64,000 nucleotides of DNA from Bifidobacterium thermophilum DSM 20210 (GTDB lineage Bacteria > Actinomycetota > Actinomycetes > Actinomycetales > Bifidobacteriaceae): assembly GCA_000771265.1 (NCBI GenBank), contig JDUB01000002.1, positions 49,809-113,808 on the forward strand, written 5' to 3'. A model generated the notes under the pieces. That model worked only from the letters and a program-made list of their open reading frames with translations. It did not search any database and was not told the DNA's origin. Shown here piece by piece: positions 9,177-20,056 of this stretch (position 1 is its first letter; every line of letters begins with the position of its first letter). The position numbers were made by a program, and so were the translations under genes.

Positions 9177-10691
9177 ATGACGCAGGAGACGGGCATGATG
9201 CCGGTGACCCTTGAACAGATCGCCGACGCCGTGGACGGCAAGCTGGTGGTACCCAGCCAGGTGCAGTTGCCGCAGGGGCCGTTCGAACCCGCAGTGGTCA
9301 GCGATTCGCGTCAGGCGGGCGCCGGGTCGGTATTTGTGGCGATTCCCGGTGAGCATGTGGACGGCCATGATTTCGTGGGAAAGGCGGCCCAAAACGGTGC
9401 TGTGGCGGCCATCGTCGAGCATGTCGTGGATGCGCCGGTCGCCCAGATCCTTGTCCATGATTGCGTCGAGGCGTTGGGGCGTCTCGCCGCCTACAACCTT
9501 GCGGCCCGTCGCAAGGCGGAAGGCGATTTCACCATCGTGGGGATTACTGGTTCGGTAGGCAAAACCACCACCAAGGACCTGCTGCACGCTTTGCTGGAAG
9601 ACATGGGACCGACCATTGCGCCGGTGGGATCGTTCAATAACGAGATCGGTCTGCCGCTGACCGCCCTCAAAGTCGGCAGGAACACCCGGTTCCTAGTCGC
9701 TGAAATGGGCGCGAACCATGTGGGGGAGATCGCACACCTGACCACGATCGCACCGCCTGACATCGCCGTTGTTCTCAAGGTCGGCGTGGCGCATCTTGGC
9801 GAATTCGGTTCGCCAGAGCGCATTGCGCAGGCGAAAAGCGAAATCGTGCGTGGCCTGGTGCCCGGTGGCACCGCCGTACTCAACGCGGGGGACGTGCATG
9901 TGGCCGCGATGCAGGCCATCGCCCCGGCCGATGTGCTGTGGTTCGGCATCGAGGACGTCCGGAAGGACGCTTCCACGCCGAAAATCACCGCCCGTGACGT
10001 GACTCTTGACGATTTGGGCCATCCGTCTTTCGCTCTGGTCGATGCCGACGGGCGCACCGCCCCGGTGACGCTGGGCATCACAGGTCGGCATAATGTGGTC
10101 AACGCGCTCGCCGCCGCGACGGTCGCACGCCGGTGTGGCATGACGCTGGAACGCGTTGCTGAAGTGCTCGGCAGCGTGCGACGCATCAGCGCGCATCGCA
10201 TGGCCGTGTCCACCGTCCGTCGTGGGGAAGTCTCGTTCACTCTGATCGACGACTCCTTCAACGCGAACCCGGATTCCATGAAGGCCGGCCTCGACGGTCT
10301 GGCCGCATGGCATGCCAAGGAGGCTGTGCAACCGTACCGCATCGGCGTGCTCGGGGCGATGCTCGAGTTGGGGGACAGCGAACGCGAACAGCACCGTGGC
10401 ATCGGCGAATATGCATTGAGCCACGGCGTCGATGAGCTGATTGCGGTCGGCAGCGCCACGGACAAGCATTTCGACGCGCTCGCCGAAGCCATGTCCCAAG
10501 GTGCCCGCGAGTACCTTGAAACATCCGGCCGTGCCGACGTCCCGATACACTGGGTACATGACACAGCCGAGGCCGATCGTCTTGTTGTGGCCGCCGCGGC
10601 GCACCATCCGGACACGGTGGTGCTGCTCAAGGGATCGCATGTTTCCGGGCTGAGCGCATTGGCTGAACGTTGGTCCGATAAGGCTCTGTGA
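9177..10691 (+). CDS. murF: UDP-MurNAc-tripeptide D-alanyl-D-alanine ligase MurF
   Basis: 504 residues, the usual MurF length. It joins D-Ala-D-Ala to UDP-MurNAc-tripeptide with ATP in the cytoplasm. The N-terminal domain has VVSDSRQAGAGSVFVAIPGEHVDGHDF. The central ATPase carries GSVGKTTTKD (about residues 125-134). Further on are FNNEIGLPLT and the diagnostic DDSFNANPDSM. The ATG at 9177 follows GGAAGGA with good spacing; longer in-frame starts to 9132 lack a ribosome site. A 164-bp gap separates it from the MurE-like gene, so an internal promoter is possible. mraY follows after 24 bp. Confidence 0.95.
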   Translation: MTQETGMMPVTLEQIADAVDGKLVVPSQVQLPQGPFEPAVVSDSRQAGAGSVFVAIPGEHVDGHDFVGKAAQNGAVAAIVEHVVDAPVAQILVHDCVEALGRLAAYNLAARRKAEGDFTIVGITGSVGKTTTKDLLHALLEDMGPTIAPVGSFNNEIGLPLTALKVGRNTRFLVAEMGANHVGEIAHLTTIAPPDIAVVLKVGVAHLGEFGSPERIAQAKSEIVRGLVPGGTAVLNAGDVHVAAMQAIAPADVLWFGIEDVRKDASTPKITARDVTLDDLGHPSFALVDADGRTAPVTLGITGRHNVVNALAAATVARRCGMTLERVAEVLGSVRRISAHRMAVSTVRRGEVSFTLIDDSFNANPDSMKAGLDGLAAWHAKEAVQPYRIGVLGAMLELGDSEREQHRGIGEYALSHGVDELIAVGSATDKHFDALAEAMSQGAREYLETSGRADVPIHWVHDTAEADRLVVAAAAHHPDTVVLLKGSHVSGLSALAERWSDKAL

Positions 10692-10715
10692 GTCGCGCAG
10701 GAAGTGGAGTAGACA

Positions 10716-11819
10716 GTGATTTCGCTAATCATCGGCATCGTGGTTTCGCTGCTGGTCGTGTTCTTCGGCACTCCGGTGCTGATTGACATCGTGCACAAGC
10801 TGCATTACGGCCAGTACATCCGGCAGGACGGTCCGAAATCGCATCAGGTCAAACGCGGTACGCCTACCATGGGCGGGCTGATTATTGTTCTTGCCATTGT
10901 GCTCGGGTGGGGTGCTTCCGCGATCTACCGCTTCTGCACGGGCGGCTCGGTGCCATCATGGTCTGCGGTGCTTGTGCTGTTCGCCATGGTGTCGATGGGC
11001 CTGCTCGGGTTCATTGATGATTTCGCCAAGGTCCGCAAGAAGCAGAACCTCGGATTGTCGGTGCACGCCAAATTCATCGGCCAGTTCATCTTTGCGACCT
11101 GCTACGCGGTGCTCGCGCTGATCATCCCCACAAAATCAGGTTTCCCGAGCGCGCAGGCCGGTATGAGCTTCATCGAGAAGCCGTTCTGGAACTTTGAATC
11201 CGCCGGAAAAGTCGGTGCGATGATCTTGTTCATCATCTGGGTGAACTTCCTCATGACGGCGTGGACGAACGCTGTGAACCTGACCGACGGTCTGGACGGC
11301 TTGGCATCCGGCTCATCGATGATCGCCTTCGCCGGGTATGCGATTATCGCCTACTGGGAGTGCTACCATCTCAAGGGTGCCGGTCATGAGGGGTATGCAT
11401 ATGCGGTATCCGACCCGCTTGACCTGTCCATCATCGCCGTATGTGCGGCGGTCGCATGCTTCGGTTTCCTGTGGTACAACTCCAATCCGGCCACAATCTT
11501 CATGGGTGATACCGGCTCCCTTGCGTTGGGTGGCCTGTTCTCCGCGCTGTCAATCGCCACGCACACGGAGTTCCTTGCGATTATTCTGGGTGGCCTGTTC
11601 GTGATTGAGGTCATGTCCGACGTCATCCAGGTCAGCTGCTTCAAACTCACCCACAAGCGCGTGTTCAAAATGGCCCCGATTCACCATCATTTCGAATTGC
11701 TCGGCTGGAGCGAGGGCAAGGTCGTCGTCCGCTTCTGGATGATCGAACTGCTGTTCACGTTGGTCGCCATCATGATCTTCTATGGCGATTGGGTGACCCG
11801 TTCCGGATTGTTGCTGTAG
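10716..11819 (+). CDS. mraY: Phospho-N-acetylmuramoyl-pentapeptide transferase MraY
   Basis: 367 residues with about ten membrane segments. It transfers phospho-MurNAc-pentapeptide to undecaprenyl phosphate, making lipid I. Signature blocks are GPKSHQVKRGTPTMGG, GFIDDFAKVRKKQNLGL (the Asp pair), NLTDGLDGLASG and the terminal HHHFELLGWSEGKVVVRFW. The start is GTG at 10716 behind GGAAGTGGAG. It lies in the same run as murF and murD, with a 78-bp gap to murD. Confidence 0.95.
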   Translation: MISLIIGIVVSLLVVFFGTPVLIDIVHKLHYGQYIRQDGPKSHQVKRGTPTMGGLIIVLAIVLGWGASAIYRFCTGGSVPSWSAVLVLFAMVSMGLLGFIDDFAKVRKKQNLGLSVHAKFIGQFIFATCYAVLALIIPTKSGFPSAQAGMSFIEKPFWNFESAGKVGAMILFIIWVNFLMTAWTNAVNLTDGLDGLASGSSMIAFAGYAIIAYWECYHLKGAGHEGYAYAVSDPLDLSIIAVCAAVACFGFLWYNSNPATIFMGDTGSLALGGLFSALSIATHTEFLAIILGGLFVIEVMSDVIQVSCFKLTHKRVFKMAPIHHHFELLGWSEGKVVVRFWMIELLFTLVAIMIFYGDWVTRSGLLL

Positions 11820-11897
11820 CCTGCGTCCCGTAACCGGAAGGCGTTAGGGTCGTGTCGAAAACCTGCGGATTGCGCGCAAGCGCGGAAAAGAGATGAC

Positions 11898-13382
11898 ATG
11901 AACGACGAATTGAGCGGCGAGACAGGTAACGGCGGCGCATCGATTGCCGACAAGACGGTCCTGGTCGCGGGGCTTGGTGTATCCGGCCGCAGTATGGTCG
12001 AAGTCCTCAGAGGGCGTGCCAAGTCGGTGATCAGCGTGGACGAGCACAAGCCCGAAGCCGATCTGCATTCCTTCGACGATATTGATTGGGACCGCATCGA
12101 CCTGGTGATGACCTCGCCGGTGTTCACACCGAGAACCCCGTTCATTCTTGAGGCGCAGCGCCGCGGTATCCCCGTATACTCCGAAGTCGAGCTCGCCTGG
12201 CGGCTGCGGGTCGATTCCCGCCGTACCGGCAGCCCGGCGCCGTGGATCGGCATCACCGGCACCAACGGCAAAACTTCGACCACCGAAATGACGTCGGCCA
12301 TGCTCACGGCGTGTGGGCTCACCGCGCCTGCGGTCGGCAACATCGGCAAAGCCGTCTCGCATGCCGCAGTCGATCCTGACAACGACGTGTTGTGCGTCGA
12401 ATTAAGCTCGTTCCAGCTGCATTTCACGGATTCCTTGGCGCTGGAGTGCGCGGCCATCACGAATATCGCCGACGACCATCTTGACTGGCATGGCGGCATC
12501 GAAAACTATGCTGCGGATAAAAGCAAGGTCTTCCACCGGGCACGCAAAGCGCTCGTCTACAATGCTGACGACGCTCGGGTGACCGCTTTGGCCCATGCCG
12601 CACAGACCGCGCCGGGTTGCCACAGGATTGGATTCACCCTCCATGCGCCCGAAGAGGGGCAGATCGGTGTGGACGAGGGATGGATTGTCGACCGCAGCGG
12701 TGTCGCCGGAGCAGTGCCGGGTGTCGCGTACCGAGTGGCTAAAATCACCGAATTCAGTCATTTGTGCGAACCGGACGGTACAGTCTACCCGCATCTGCTT
12801 GCCGACGCGTTGACTGCCCTCGCGCTAGTGCTCGGAGCGGGAGCAGACCTTAATACGGCTTTGGACGCGCTGCGGTCCTTCGCTCCCGGTGGACATCGCA
12901 TCCAGAGGGTCGCGACCGCTCACGTGGAGGGCGGCGACATCCGCTTCGTCGACGATTCCAAGGCAACGAACGCGCATGCCGCGCATGCCTCCCTGTCCAG
13001 CTTCGCCCCGAAATCCGTGGTGTGGATCGCCGGCGGACTTGCCAAAGGCGCCCGGTTCGAGCAGTTGGTGCGCGACCAGGCCAAAACCATCAAGGCGGCC
13101 GTGATTATCGGCGTAGACCAGGAGCCGATGATTGACGCCTTCAAGACTTCAGCACCTGATATTCCTCTCACCCTCATCGACCCTGCCGACGCGTCCACGG
13201 TCATGCAGCGTGCCGTCGAGGCTGCGGGGATGTATGCCAAGGCCGGTGACATCGTGCTCATGGCGCCTGCCTGCGCTTCCATGGACCAATTCCGTTCGTA
13301 TGCGGACCGCGGCGACCAGTTTGCCCGCTCGGCGCAACAGTGGTCCGCACAACATCAGGTTGATGCGCATGGCGAGCACTGA
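11898..13382 (+). CDS. murD: UDP-MurNAc-L-alanine:D-glutamate ligase MurD
   Basis: 494 residues. It adds D-glutamate to UDP-MurNAc-L-Ala with ATP. The N-terminal Rossmann-like start reads [17 protein letters not shown]. The P-loop [13 protein letters not shown] spans about residues 118-130, then [29 protein letters not shown] and [12 protein letters not shown], all MurD signatures. The N-terminus carries about 17 extra residues. ftsW begins inside its last codons (at 13369), so the two are translationally coupled. Confidence 0.95.
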   Translation: MNDELSGETGNGGASIADKTVLVAGLGVSGRSMVEVLRGRAKSVISVDEHKPEADLHSFDDIDWDRIDLVMTSPVFTPRTPFILEAQRRGIPVYSEVELAWRLRVDSRRTGSPAPWIGITGTNGKTSTTEMTSAMLTACGLTAPAVGNIGKAVSHAAVDPDNDVLCVELSSFQLHFTDSLALECAAITNIADDHLDWHGGIENYAADKSKVFHRARKALVYNADDARVTALAHAAQTAPGCHRIGFTLHAPEEGQIGVDEGWIVDRSGVAGAVPGVAYRVAKITEFSHLCEPDGTVYPHLLADALTALALVLGAGADLNTALDALRSFAPGGHRIQRVATAHVEGGDIRFVDDSKATNAHAAHASLSSFAPKSVVWIAGGLAKGARFEQLVRDQAKTIKAAVIIGVDQEPMIDAFKTSAPDIPLTLIDPADASTVMQRAVEAAGMYAKAGDIVLMAPACASMDQFRSYADRGDQFARSAQQWSAQHQVDAHGEH

Positions 13383-14922
13383 CCCCAAGCGACGCGGCGA
13401 ACGCAAGGGGCGCACAGTCCAGTCCACTGTGTTTCCCAGGCAGCGGCGGGATGACGCCCGCGGCGCTGAGGATTTCGACATTCTTGCCCCGACCGGGTCG
13501 CAACCCGCCCAGCGGGCGTCCCGGCGGCCGTCTCGCAAGCCGGCAGACGGTGCCAGCGCCGAGCCGCACCGCGGTAAGACGGCAGCGACAGCGCGCAATC
13601 GGCGGGCCATCCCGTCCGGGACACCTAAGTCCAAAAGCGCTAAAGACCCGCAGACGCGTCACCGCTTGTGGGAACAAGTCAAAGACAGTGTGCTTCCCAA
13701 GCGCATTATGGCGGTGGAAAAAACCACCGCGGCATGCAAGCCGGTCATCGACCCAAGCACCACCGGCGACGCCCACGGCATCCGTATGCTCAAAAGCCCC
13801 CTGTGGTGCTACCACTGCTTTTTCGGCGCGGTCATGTTCCTCACCTTCCTTGGCGCGGTCATGGTCTTCTCCAGCTCGGTTATCAGCAATATCTCCAGTG
13901 GGAAAAGCCCGTGGTCGCAGGCGCTGACCCAAGGCAAATTCTGTCTGATCGGCCTGGTGTTCTGCTTCGGCGCGTCACGCTTGAAAGCTCCCGCCTACCG
14001 CAGGTGTTCCGGCGTGATTCTCATGATTGCATGGGGATTCCAGCTGCTGACCATGTCACCGCTCGGCGTCAACTATCAGGGCAACACCGGATGGGTCAAC
14101 CTCGGCATATTCACCATGCAGCCAGCCGAGTTCATGAAACTCGCGGTATGCCTGTGGATGCCGCTGGGCGTGGTTATCGCCCAACAACGCAGCACCGACA
14201 AAGATCACCGGCCGTACGCCGTGCCAATCATCATGCTGATCATCTGCTGCGCACTTGTTATGCTCGGCCGCGATATGGGCACCGATATGGTCATTCTCAT
14301 CATCGGCTTGATCGCACTGCTGCTCGGTGGCATGCCGAAATCGTGGTTCGGCATCATGGGCGCCGTGGTCGCAGTACTCGCCGGAGTGCTGGTCATCCAA
14401 AGCCCGAACCGTCTCGCTCGCGTGCTTTCGGCGTACACCTCGTGCGATACTACACAAATGCAAGGCACCTGCTATCAGAGCATCCACGCGAAATACGCGC
14501 TCGCATCAGGTGGTTTTGCCGGAGTCGGCTTGGGCAACTCTCGCGAGAAATGGAACTACTTGCCGGAAGCGCACAACGATTTCATTTTCGCGATCATCGG
14601 CGAGGAACTCGGCTTTGTCGGCGCAATCGTTATCATCATCATGTTCGTGCTGATCGGATGGTGCCTCGCATGCATCGCCCTGCAATCCAAGGACCGGTAC
14701 ACTTCGATTGCGTTGGTTTCCATCGCGGTGTGGATTGTCGGCCAGGCGATTATCAACATCATGGTCGTTATCGGCCTGTTGCCGGTGATGGGCGTGCCGA
14801 TGCCGTTCGTGTCGGCGGGCGGCTCGTCATTGATCATGTGTCTGACAGCAGCTGGCGTGGCCATCAGCATGATGCGCCAGGAGACGCAGATTGCTTCGGC
14901 GACTAACCCGCTCAATTCCTGA
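13369..14922 (+). CDS. ftsW: Lipid II polymerase FtsW (SEDS family)
   Basis: About 517 residues. It is the septal SEDS glycosyltransferase partner of FtsI. A 145-residue basic, Arg/Ser/Pro-rich cytoplasmic extension precedes about ten membrane helices. SEDS features include [46 protein letters not shown] and the terminal [16 protein letters not shown] at 13369 is preferred because AGG at 13357 is 9 nt upstream; ATG at 13363 is an alternative. It overlaps the end of murD by 14 bp. The long N-terminal extension resembles those on MraZ and FtsQ in this cluster. Confidence 0.93.
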   Translation: MASTDPKRRGERKGRTVQSTVFPRQRRDDARGAEDFDILAPTGSQPAQRASRRPSRKPADGASAEPHRGKTAATARNRRAIPSGTPKSKSAKDPQTRHRLWEQVKDSVLPKRIMAVEKTTAACKPVIDPSTTGDAHGIRMLKSPLWCYHCFFGAVMFLTFLGAVMVFSSSVISNISSGKSPWSQALTQGKFCLIGLVFCFGASRLKAPAYRRCSGVILMIAWGFQLLTMSPLGVNYQGNTGWVNLGIFTMQPAEFMKLAVCLWMPLGVVIAQQRSTDKDHRPYAVPIIMLIICCALVMLGRDMGTDMVILIIGLIALLLGGMPKSWFGIMGAVVAVLAGVLVIQSPNRLARVLSAYTSCDTTQMQGTCYQSIHAKYALASGGFAGVGLGNSREKWNYLPEAHNDFIFAIIGEELGFVGAIVIIIMFVLIGWCLACIALQSKDRYTSIALVSIAVWIVGQAIINIMVVIGLLPVMGVPMPFVSAGGSSLIMCLTAAGVAISMMRQETQIASATNPLNS

Positions 14923-15110
14923 GGACCTGCGACCATGTCCGACGCCGGCGCGCGGATGCGGGAGCGTCACTTTTCGGGCTCCGACGAGCGAGCTCGTAGC
15001 GGCGGGCAAGCTGAGCGGTAGAGTAGTGGGGATGGCCGCGTGTGGTATCCGCGGCATCGAGACCAGTACTGTACAAGACCATAAGGCAACCCACGAGGTG
15101 AGCTGAAAGC

Positions 15111-16280
15111 ATGACGAATATCGTATTGGCCGGCGGCGGTACCGCCGGACACGTGAACCCGCTGTTGTCCGTCGCGGACGCCATCCGGCGGATTGAACCC
15201 GATGCCGGGCTGAGCGTCATCGGCACGGCGGTTGGACTTGAACACGATCTCGTCCCGCAAGCCGGCTACGAGCTGGATACGGTGGAAAAAGTCCCGTTCC
15301 CGCGCCGCCCGAACAAGGACGCGCTCACCTTCCCGTGGCGGTGGAGCCGCGAAAAGCGCAAAGTGCGTGCGATTCTGGAACGCCGCCAAGCGCAGGTAGT
15401 CGTCGGTTTCGGCGGGTACGCCTCCGCGCCCGTGTATTCTGTAGCCCACGCGATGGGCATCCCCGTGGTAATCCACGAACAAAACGCCCGAGCAGGCATG
15501 GCCAACAAGCTCGGCGCCAAATGGGCGTCCTTTATCGGCACGGCATACGAAAACACCGGCTTGAAGCCTGGCAAAGGAACCACGATTGAGCGGGTCGGCC
15601 TGCCGTTGCGCCCCGCCATCGCGCAGCTCGCCGCCCGCATCAGAACCGACTATCCTGCGGTGCGTGCGCAGGCTGCCGCACAGCTGGGCATTGACCCCGG
15701 TCGTCCGGTCGTTGTGGTCACCGGTGGTTCGCTTGGCGCGTTGAGTCTCAACACGGCGGTCGCCGGTGCAGCCGCCGACCTGCTGAAGCGCGCGCAGGTC
15801 ATCCATTTGACCGGCAAAGGCAAAATCGCGCAGGTCGAAGCCGACGTGACAGCCAAGGCCGGGGCGGACGCCTTGAACGACCTTGATCCGGCCCACGCCG
15901 GGCAGGGTGATTATCATGTCGCGCAATACTTGGAACGCATCGACTTGGCCTTCGCATGCGCCGATTTGGTGATTTGCCGGGCGGGGGCCGGCACGGTGTG
16001 CGAACTGACCGCGCTTGGACTGCCCGCAATCTACGTTCCGTTGCCGATCGGCAACGGCGAGCAGCGCTTCAACGCGCAGCCAGTTGTCGACGCGGACGGC
16101 GGCATGATGGTCAATGACAGCGATTTCACCGCTGCATGGGTACACGACCATATCGCCGGACTGCTGGATGATCCGCAACGTTTGCACGAGCTCGGCGACC
16201 ACGCCTGGCAGTATGGCATCCGTGACGCGGCCGACATCATGGCCCGGCACATCCTCAGCCTTGCAGCGGCGCGCAGGTAG
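15111..16280 (+). CDS. murG: UDP-GlcNAc:lipid I N-acetylglucosaminyltransferase MurG
   Basis: 389 residues, GT-B fold. It converts lipid I to lipid II on the inner face of the membrane. The glycine-rich [10 protein letters not shown] lies at residues 8-17, [12 protein letters not shown] follows, and the second domain has [12 protein letters not shown] and the UDP-GlcNAc site [32 protein letters not shown] precedes the ATG. A gap of 188 bp after ftsW contains no recognisable gene. murC follows after 84 bp. Confidence 0.95.
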   Translation: MTNIVLAGGGTAGHVNPLLSVADAIRRIEPDAGLSVIGTAVGLEHDLVPQAGYELDTVEKVPFPRRPNKDALTFPWRWSREKRKVRAILERRQAQVVVGFGGYASAPVYSVAHAMGIPVVIHEQNARAGMANKLGAKWASFIGTAYENTGLKPGKGTTIERVGLPLRPAIAQLAARIRTDYPAVRAQAAAQLGIDPGRPVVVVTGGSLGALSLNTAVAGAAADLLKRAQVIHLTGKGKIAQVEADVTAKAGADALNDLDPAHAGQGDYHVAQYLERIDLAFACADLVICRAGAGTVCELTALGLPAIYVPLPIGNGEQRFNAQPVVDADGGMMVNDSDFTAAWVHDHIAGLLDDPQRLHELGDHAWQYGIRDAADIMARHILSLAAARR

Positions 16281-16364
16281 GCCGGGACGCCGGCGGCATA
16301 CAGGCCGCTACGCCATCATCACACATAATCATGCCATAATAGGGACAGCAACCAAGAGAAAGCG

Positions 16365-17933
16365 GTGCCTTCCATCATGAATACAGAGCCTATCGTGCTT
16401 GACCCGACCGTCGCGGCCTTCACTGAAGACCAGCAAGTCAGCGATTTGGGAACAACCCACTTCATCGGCATTGGGGGAGCGGGTATGAGTGTTCTCGCTG
16501 AAATGCTGCATGAGCAGGGTGTGAACGTCACCGGCTCGGACAGGGAGCGCAACGCGAAAACCGAACGGCTCGAAGCCCTCGGCATTCAGGTTGCGATCGG
16601 CCAGCGGGCGGACAATGTGCGTGGCGCGTCAACCGTGGTGTATTCCAGCGCCATCAAGCCGGACAATCCAGAGATCGTCGCCGCGGCGGCCCAAGGTTCG
16701 CATATCGTGCATCGCAGCGATATCCTCGCACTGCTCATGAACCATCATGATGCGGTCGCCGTAGCCGGTGCACACGGCAAAACCACCACCAGTTCGCTGC
16801 TGTCCCATATTCTCGTGCACGCAGGCACCGGTGACCTGGCTGATCCCAGCTACGCGATTGGCGGTACCATCCAAGGCCCAGACGGCCAGACCCTTGACGG
16901 CGGACATGCTGGCACCGGGCGCATCCTCGTCGCAGAGGCCGACGAGTCGGACGGCAGTTTCGCCAAATACCAGCCCGCCATCGCCATCATCACCAACGCC
17001 GAAGCTGATCATCTTGACCATTACGGCACGCCAGAGCGCTATTGCGAAGCCTTCGTCGCCTACGCTTCGCACGCGAGAGGACATATCGTCATGACCGCCG
17101 ACGACCCGGGGGCGCTCGACGTGCTGCGCAGCCTTGATGATTCGGTCATGCACCGCACGGTCATCTACACCACGCACAGCGCGCAGATGGTGCTCGACGC
17201 CGTAGCCCAGGCGGCAGGCGCAGCCATCGTCACCATCACCTCAGAAAGCGAGCAGGCCGGCGACGGTGAGGAACGGTTCACCATCGACATGCCCGCCGCG
17301 CTCACCGGAGAAGCGCACGCCATTCCAGTCAGCCTCAAGATTCCAGGCATCCATAACGCCCGCAACGCGGCCGCCGCAATCATCGCCGCCACGCTGCTGG
17401 GCATGGACCCCGATGCAGCCGCGCAAGCCGCGGGAAGCTTCCTCGGCGCGTCTCGTCGCTTCCAAGTGCGCGGATGTGAGAAGCAAGTCACCGTCGTGGA
17501 CGATTATGCGCATCACCCCACCGAAATCACCGCTCTGCTTAACGCGGCGCGTCGGCGCTACCCGGATGCCGTCATCCGTGTACTGTTCCAGCCGCATTTG
17601 TTCTCTCGCACCAAATTCTTCGCATGCGAGTTCGCTGAGGCGTTGGCGCTCGCTGATGATGTGATTGTGACCGGTATTTACCCGGCACGAGAAAAGCAGG
17701 AGGATTTCCCGGATATCACCGCGCAGACCATCGTCGATGCCGCCAAGGGGATCGACCATGAGCCGGCGGACTGGATTCGTGCGGTCGACGACATGCATAC
17801 CGCGGCACTGATGATGGCAATGCGCGCGCATCACGGTGATGTGGTCTTCACCGTGGGGGCAGGTGATATCACCGCCATGGGACCGGTGCTGTTGCACGCG
17901 CTCGAGGCGCATCGCGAGAACTGCGGGGATTGA
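16365..17933 (+). CDS. murC: UDP-MurNAc:L-alanine ligase MurC
   Basis: About 522 residues. It adds L-alanine to UDP-MurNAc with ATP. The N-terminus has THFIGIGGAGMSVLAEMLHEQG; the P-loop is AGAHGKTTTSSLL; ADESDGSF, NAEADHLDHYG and the late VVDDYAHHPTEI are MurC signatures. The start is uncertain: GTG at 16365 or ATG at 16377, with AGAGAAAG upstream too close to one and rather far from the other. ftsQ starts 1 bp after the stop. Confidence 0.94.
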   Translation: MPSIMNTEPIVLDPTVAAFTEDQQVSDLGTTHFIGIGGAGMSVLAEMLHEQGVNVTGSDRERNAKTERLEALGIQVAIGQRADNVRGASTVVYSSAIKPDNPEIVAAAAQGSHIVHRSDILALLMNHHDAVAVAGAHGKTTTSSLLSHILVHAGTGDLADPSYAIGGTIQGPDGQTLDGGHAGTGRILVAEADESDGSFAKYQPAIAIITNAEADHLDHYGTPERYCEAFVAYASHARGHIVMTADDPGALDVLRSLDDSVMHRTVIYTTHSAQMVLDAVAQAAGAAIVTITSESEQAGDGEERFTIDMPAALTGEAHAIPVSLKIPGIHNARNAAAAIIAATLLGMDPDAAAQAAGSFLGASRRFQVRGCEKQVTVVDDYAHHPTEITALLNAARRRYPDAVIRVLFQPHLFSRTKFFACEFAEALALADDVIVTGIYPAREKQEDFPDITAQTIVDAAKGIDHEPADWIRAVDDMHTAALMMAMRAHHGDVVFTVGAGDITAMGPVLLHALEAHRENCGD

Positions 17934-17934
17934 T

Positions 17935-19578
17935 ATGCCAGGACGCGTGGCACGAAGCGGATCTGTCGGCGGGTCATCGCATGACGGGCGGCAACACACT
18001 GGGCGCGAACCGCGTTCTGTCGCAGGCCGTGTTCAACCCGGCGCTGGGCGTGCTGGATCCGGAGCCGGTACCGCGGCGTCGAGAACGGTGACAGGGAACG
18101 CGGCAGCGGGGAGTATAGCATCAGGAAACGCCGCATCAGGAAACAAGATGCCGTCAGGCAACGTGTCACGAGATGCTCGGATATCGTCGAGTGGTACTTT
18201 TCCGCGCGTCGCAAGGCAATCCCGGAGTGTGCAGGGTTCGTCCATCCCCGGTATGTCATACGGCGGTGCCAGGGATGCGAACTCATCCAAGCCAGTGTCT
18301 CGCAGGGCGGCTTCCGGCCGCGCCGCCTCAGACCGCGGGTCGTCGGGGCGTTCCGTAGCATCTGGACGCGCCACCGTACCTGAACGACGTCCATCGTCAT
18401 CGGACAATGCAGACGATGTCGGCAAATCCTGTAATGCAGGCAATGCCGCGGAGCCTGCCACGAGCCGCCGGAAGCGGTCGTTGCGCGCGATCGTGTCCCG
18501 AAACAGGCACAAGAACGCGGATTCGGATGCTGCCTCCAAGAAGGGTGGAACCCCGAAACAAGGCCGTGTGGCGAGTTCGGCGAAACGCAACAGGATGAAC
18601 AAATCCACGGATGGCGGCGAACAGGGGAGCGGTTCTGATCTTGTAAGTCCAACGCGACGCGGAAGGAGAGTCTCCGTCGGCGGTGTGTCTGGCACGGGTA
18701 CGTCCGGAACTGGTGTGTCCAGAGCGACTGGATTCGTGGATGCCAGAGCGTTACAAAGTGAGGACTTGGTCGCCAAAACGCTGAGAGAAAGCACCGGGCC
18801 GTTGGGCGTCGCCGCGCGGCCAAAAGTCGTGGATTTCAACGCGCGTGTCAAGGAACGTCGGCATGCCAACACGCTGATGGTTGTCAAACGCGTGGCAATC
18901 ACCATTGTGTTCATAGCAGCTGTCGTGGGTGTCGTGTGGGCGCTGTTCTTCTCGCCCTTGTTGCGGCTTGACTCCGCGCAAATCACCGTGTCCGGGGCCA
19001 ACGAATGGGTCAGCGGCAGCAAAGTGGAGTCCATCGCCTCGGCTCAGGCAGGGAAATCCTTGCTTCTGGTGTCGACCAATGACATCGAAACGCAGCTTGC
19101 TGCCATTCCTGGTGTCAGCAAGGCGACGGCGACGAAACAATACCCTCACGGCATGCGGGTCGCCATCAGCGCGCAGGAGCCGGCCGCCATGCTGAAAACG
19201 CCCGACGGTTCGCTGACCGCGGTCGACGGCAAAGGTCGGGTGCTGAACTCCGTGAAAAACGCCTCGACCGACGGCATTCCGGTCATCGAAGTGAACGATG
19301 TAACCAAAAGCCTGAAGAGCCGGTCCGTGGTGACTGCGGTGAAAGTCGTGGATTCACTGTCCGACGCGATGCGGGCGCGGGTGAGCAAAGTCACCGCGCA
19401 GACGCAGGATTCCGTCACCACCGAGCTGGACAACGGCAACTACACAATCATCTGGGGGAATGCCTCGCAGATGAAACTCAAGAAAGCCGTGGTCGACAAG
19501 ATCATCAACGACCCGAATGTGATCGGGGACAAGCATTCAGTGGACGTCTCGGCGCCGCTGAGGCCGATAATTAAGTAG
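17935..19578 (+). CDS. ftsQ: Cell division protein FtsQ with a very long cytoplasmic extension
   Basis: About 547 residues against about 250-300 usually. The first 310 residues are low-complexity (Ser, Gly, Arg, Ala) and should be disordered in the cytoplasm. One membrane helix follows at about residues 318-340 (VAITIVFIAAVVGVVWALFF). The POTRA domain begins LLRLDSAQITVSGANEW and continues with LLLVSTNDIETQLAAIPGVSKATATKQYPHGMRVAISAQEPAAML, as in FtsQ/DivIB. ATG at 17935 is 1 bp after murC. It ends the dcw run here; ftsZ is not in the window. Confidence 0.9.
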   Translation: MPGRVARSGSVGGSSHDGRQHTGREPRSVAGRVQPGAGRAGSGAGTAASRTVTGNAAAGSIASGNAASGNKMPSGNVSRDARISSSGTFPRVARQSRSVQGSSIPGMSYGGARDANSSKPVSRRAASGRAASDRGSSGRSVASGRATVPERRPSSSDNADDVGKSCNAGNAAEPATSRRKRSLRAIVSRNRHKNADSDAASKKGGTPKQGRVASSAKRNRMNKSTDGGEQGSGSDLVSPTRRGRRVSVGGVSGTGTSGTGVSRATGFVDARALQSEDLVAKTLRESTGPLGVAARPKVVDFNARVKERRHANTLMVVKRVAITIVFIAAVVGVVWALFFSPLLRLDSAQITVSGANEWVSGSKVESIASAQAGKSLLLVSTNDIETQLAAIPGVSKATATKQYPHGMRVAISAQEPAAMLKTPDGSLTAVDGKGRVLNSVKNASTDGIPVIEVNDVTKSLKSRSVVTAVKVVDSLSDAMRARVSKVTAQTQDSVTTELDNGNYTIIWGNASQMKLKKAVVDKIINDPNVIGDKHSVDVSAPLRPIIK

Positions 19579-20056
19579 CCGGCGGGCTGGCTCGCGGGCG
19601 GGTGTGCAGGCGTGGGGACGACTGTGCTTCGGTGCATCGGTGTGTTGGTGTGTCGGTGTGCCGGTGTGCGGTTGTGTGAGGCAGTGCGGGGTTGTGTGAG
19701 GATTCGCTCGCACGGTGACCCATCGGGCTGCGGGAATCACCCTCTAGGGTCGGCTGGGCCGTCATCGTGTGAGGATTGACTCACACAGTCGCCTGTCGGG
19801 CCTGGGAATCAGCCATCCTGATTGGCCTGGCCGTCATCGTGTGAGGATTGACTCACACGGTTACCCATCGGGCCGCGGGAATCACCCTTTCGGGTTGGTA
19901 GGGTCGTCATCGTGTGAGGATTGGCTCGCACTCTGACGGGCCGGTAGGCCCCGGGGTGGAGTGGGGGATTGAATGCACTTGGTTGTGTGAAATCAGCATT
20001 CGAACCACACCGATGCAGAGCTTGGGGATTCTGCACCAGTGTGTGGCCTGCCCGGT
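19579..20056. other. Intergenic region after ftsQ
   Basis: About 480 bases between convergent ftsQ and the DnaQ-like gene, with no credible coding sequence. It carries a T/G-rich tract (19617-19680) and four copies of the GTGTGAG palindrome. No classical terminator with a T-tract was recognised, so the palindromes may serve that role. Confidence 0.6.
19691..19936 (+). repeat. Cluster of four GTGTGAG palindromes
   Basis: Copies lie at about 19691-19717, 19761-19791, 19831-19860 and 19906-19936, one every 70-75 bp. Each reads (GTCATC)GTGTGAG-GATTSR-CTCRCAC(RRTGAC). The intervening DNA also repeats in part: forms of CATCGGGC-GCGGGAATCACCC recur, so the larger unit is about 70 bp. Confidence 0.85.

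Noticed and set aside
9491..10798. A 435-residue minus-strand open frame
   Set aside because: Antisense to murF; Ser/Arg/Thr-biased composition without domain features.
13668..14906. A 412-residue frame overlapping ftsW in another phase
   Set aside because: Rich in His and Arg and without family features; ftsW explains the DNA.
18033..19034. A 333-residue frame antisense to ftsQ
   Set aside because: Complement of the low-complexity FtsQ extension, no independent support.
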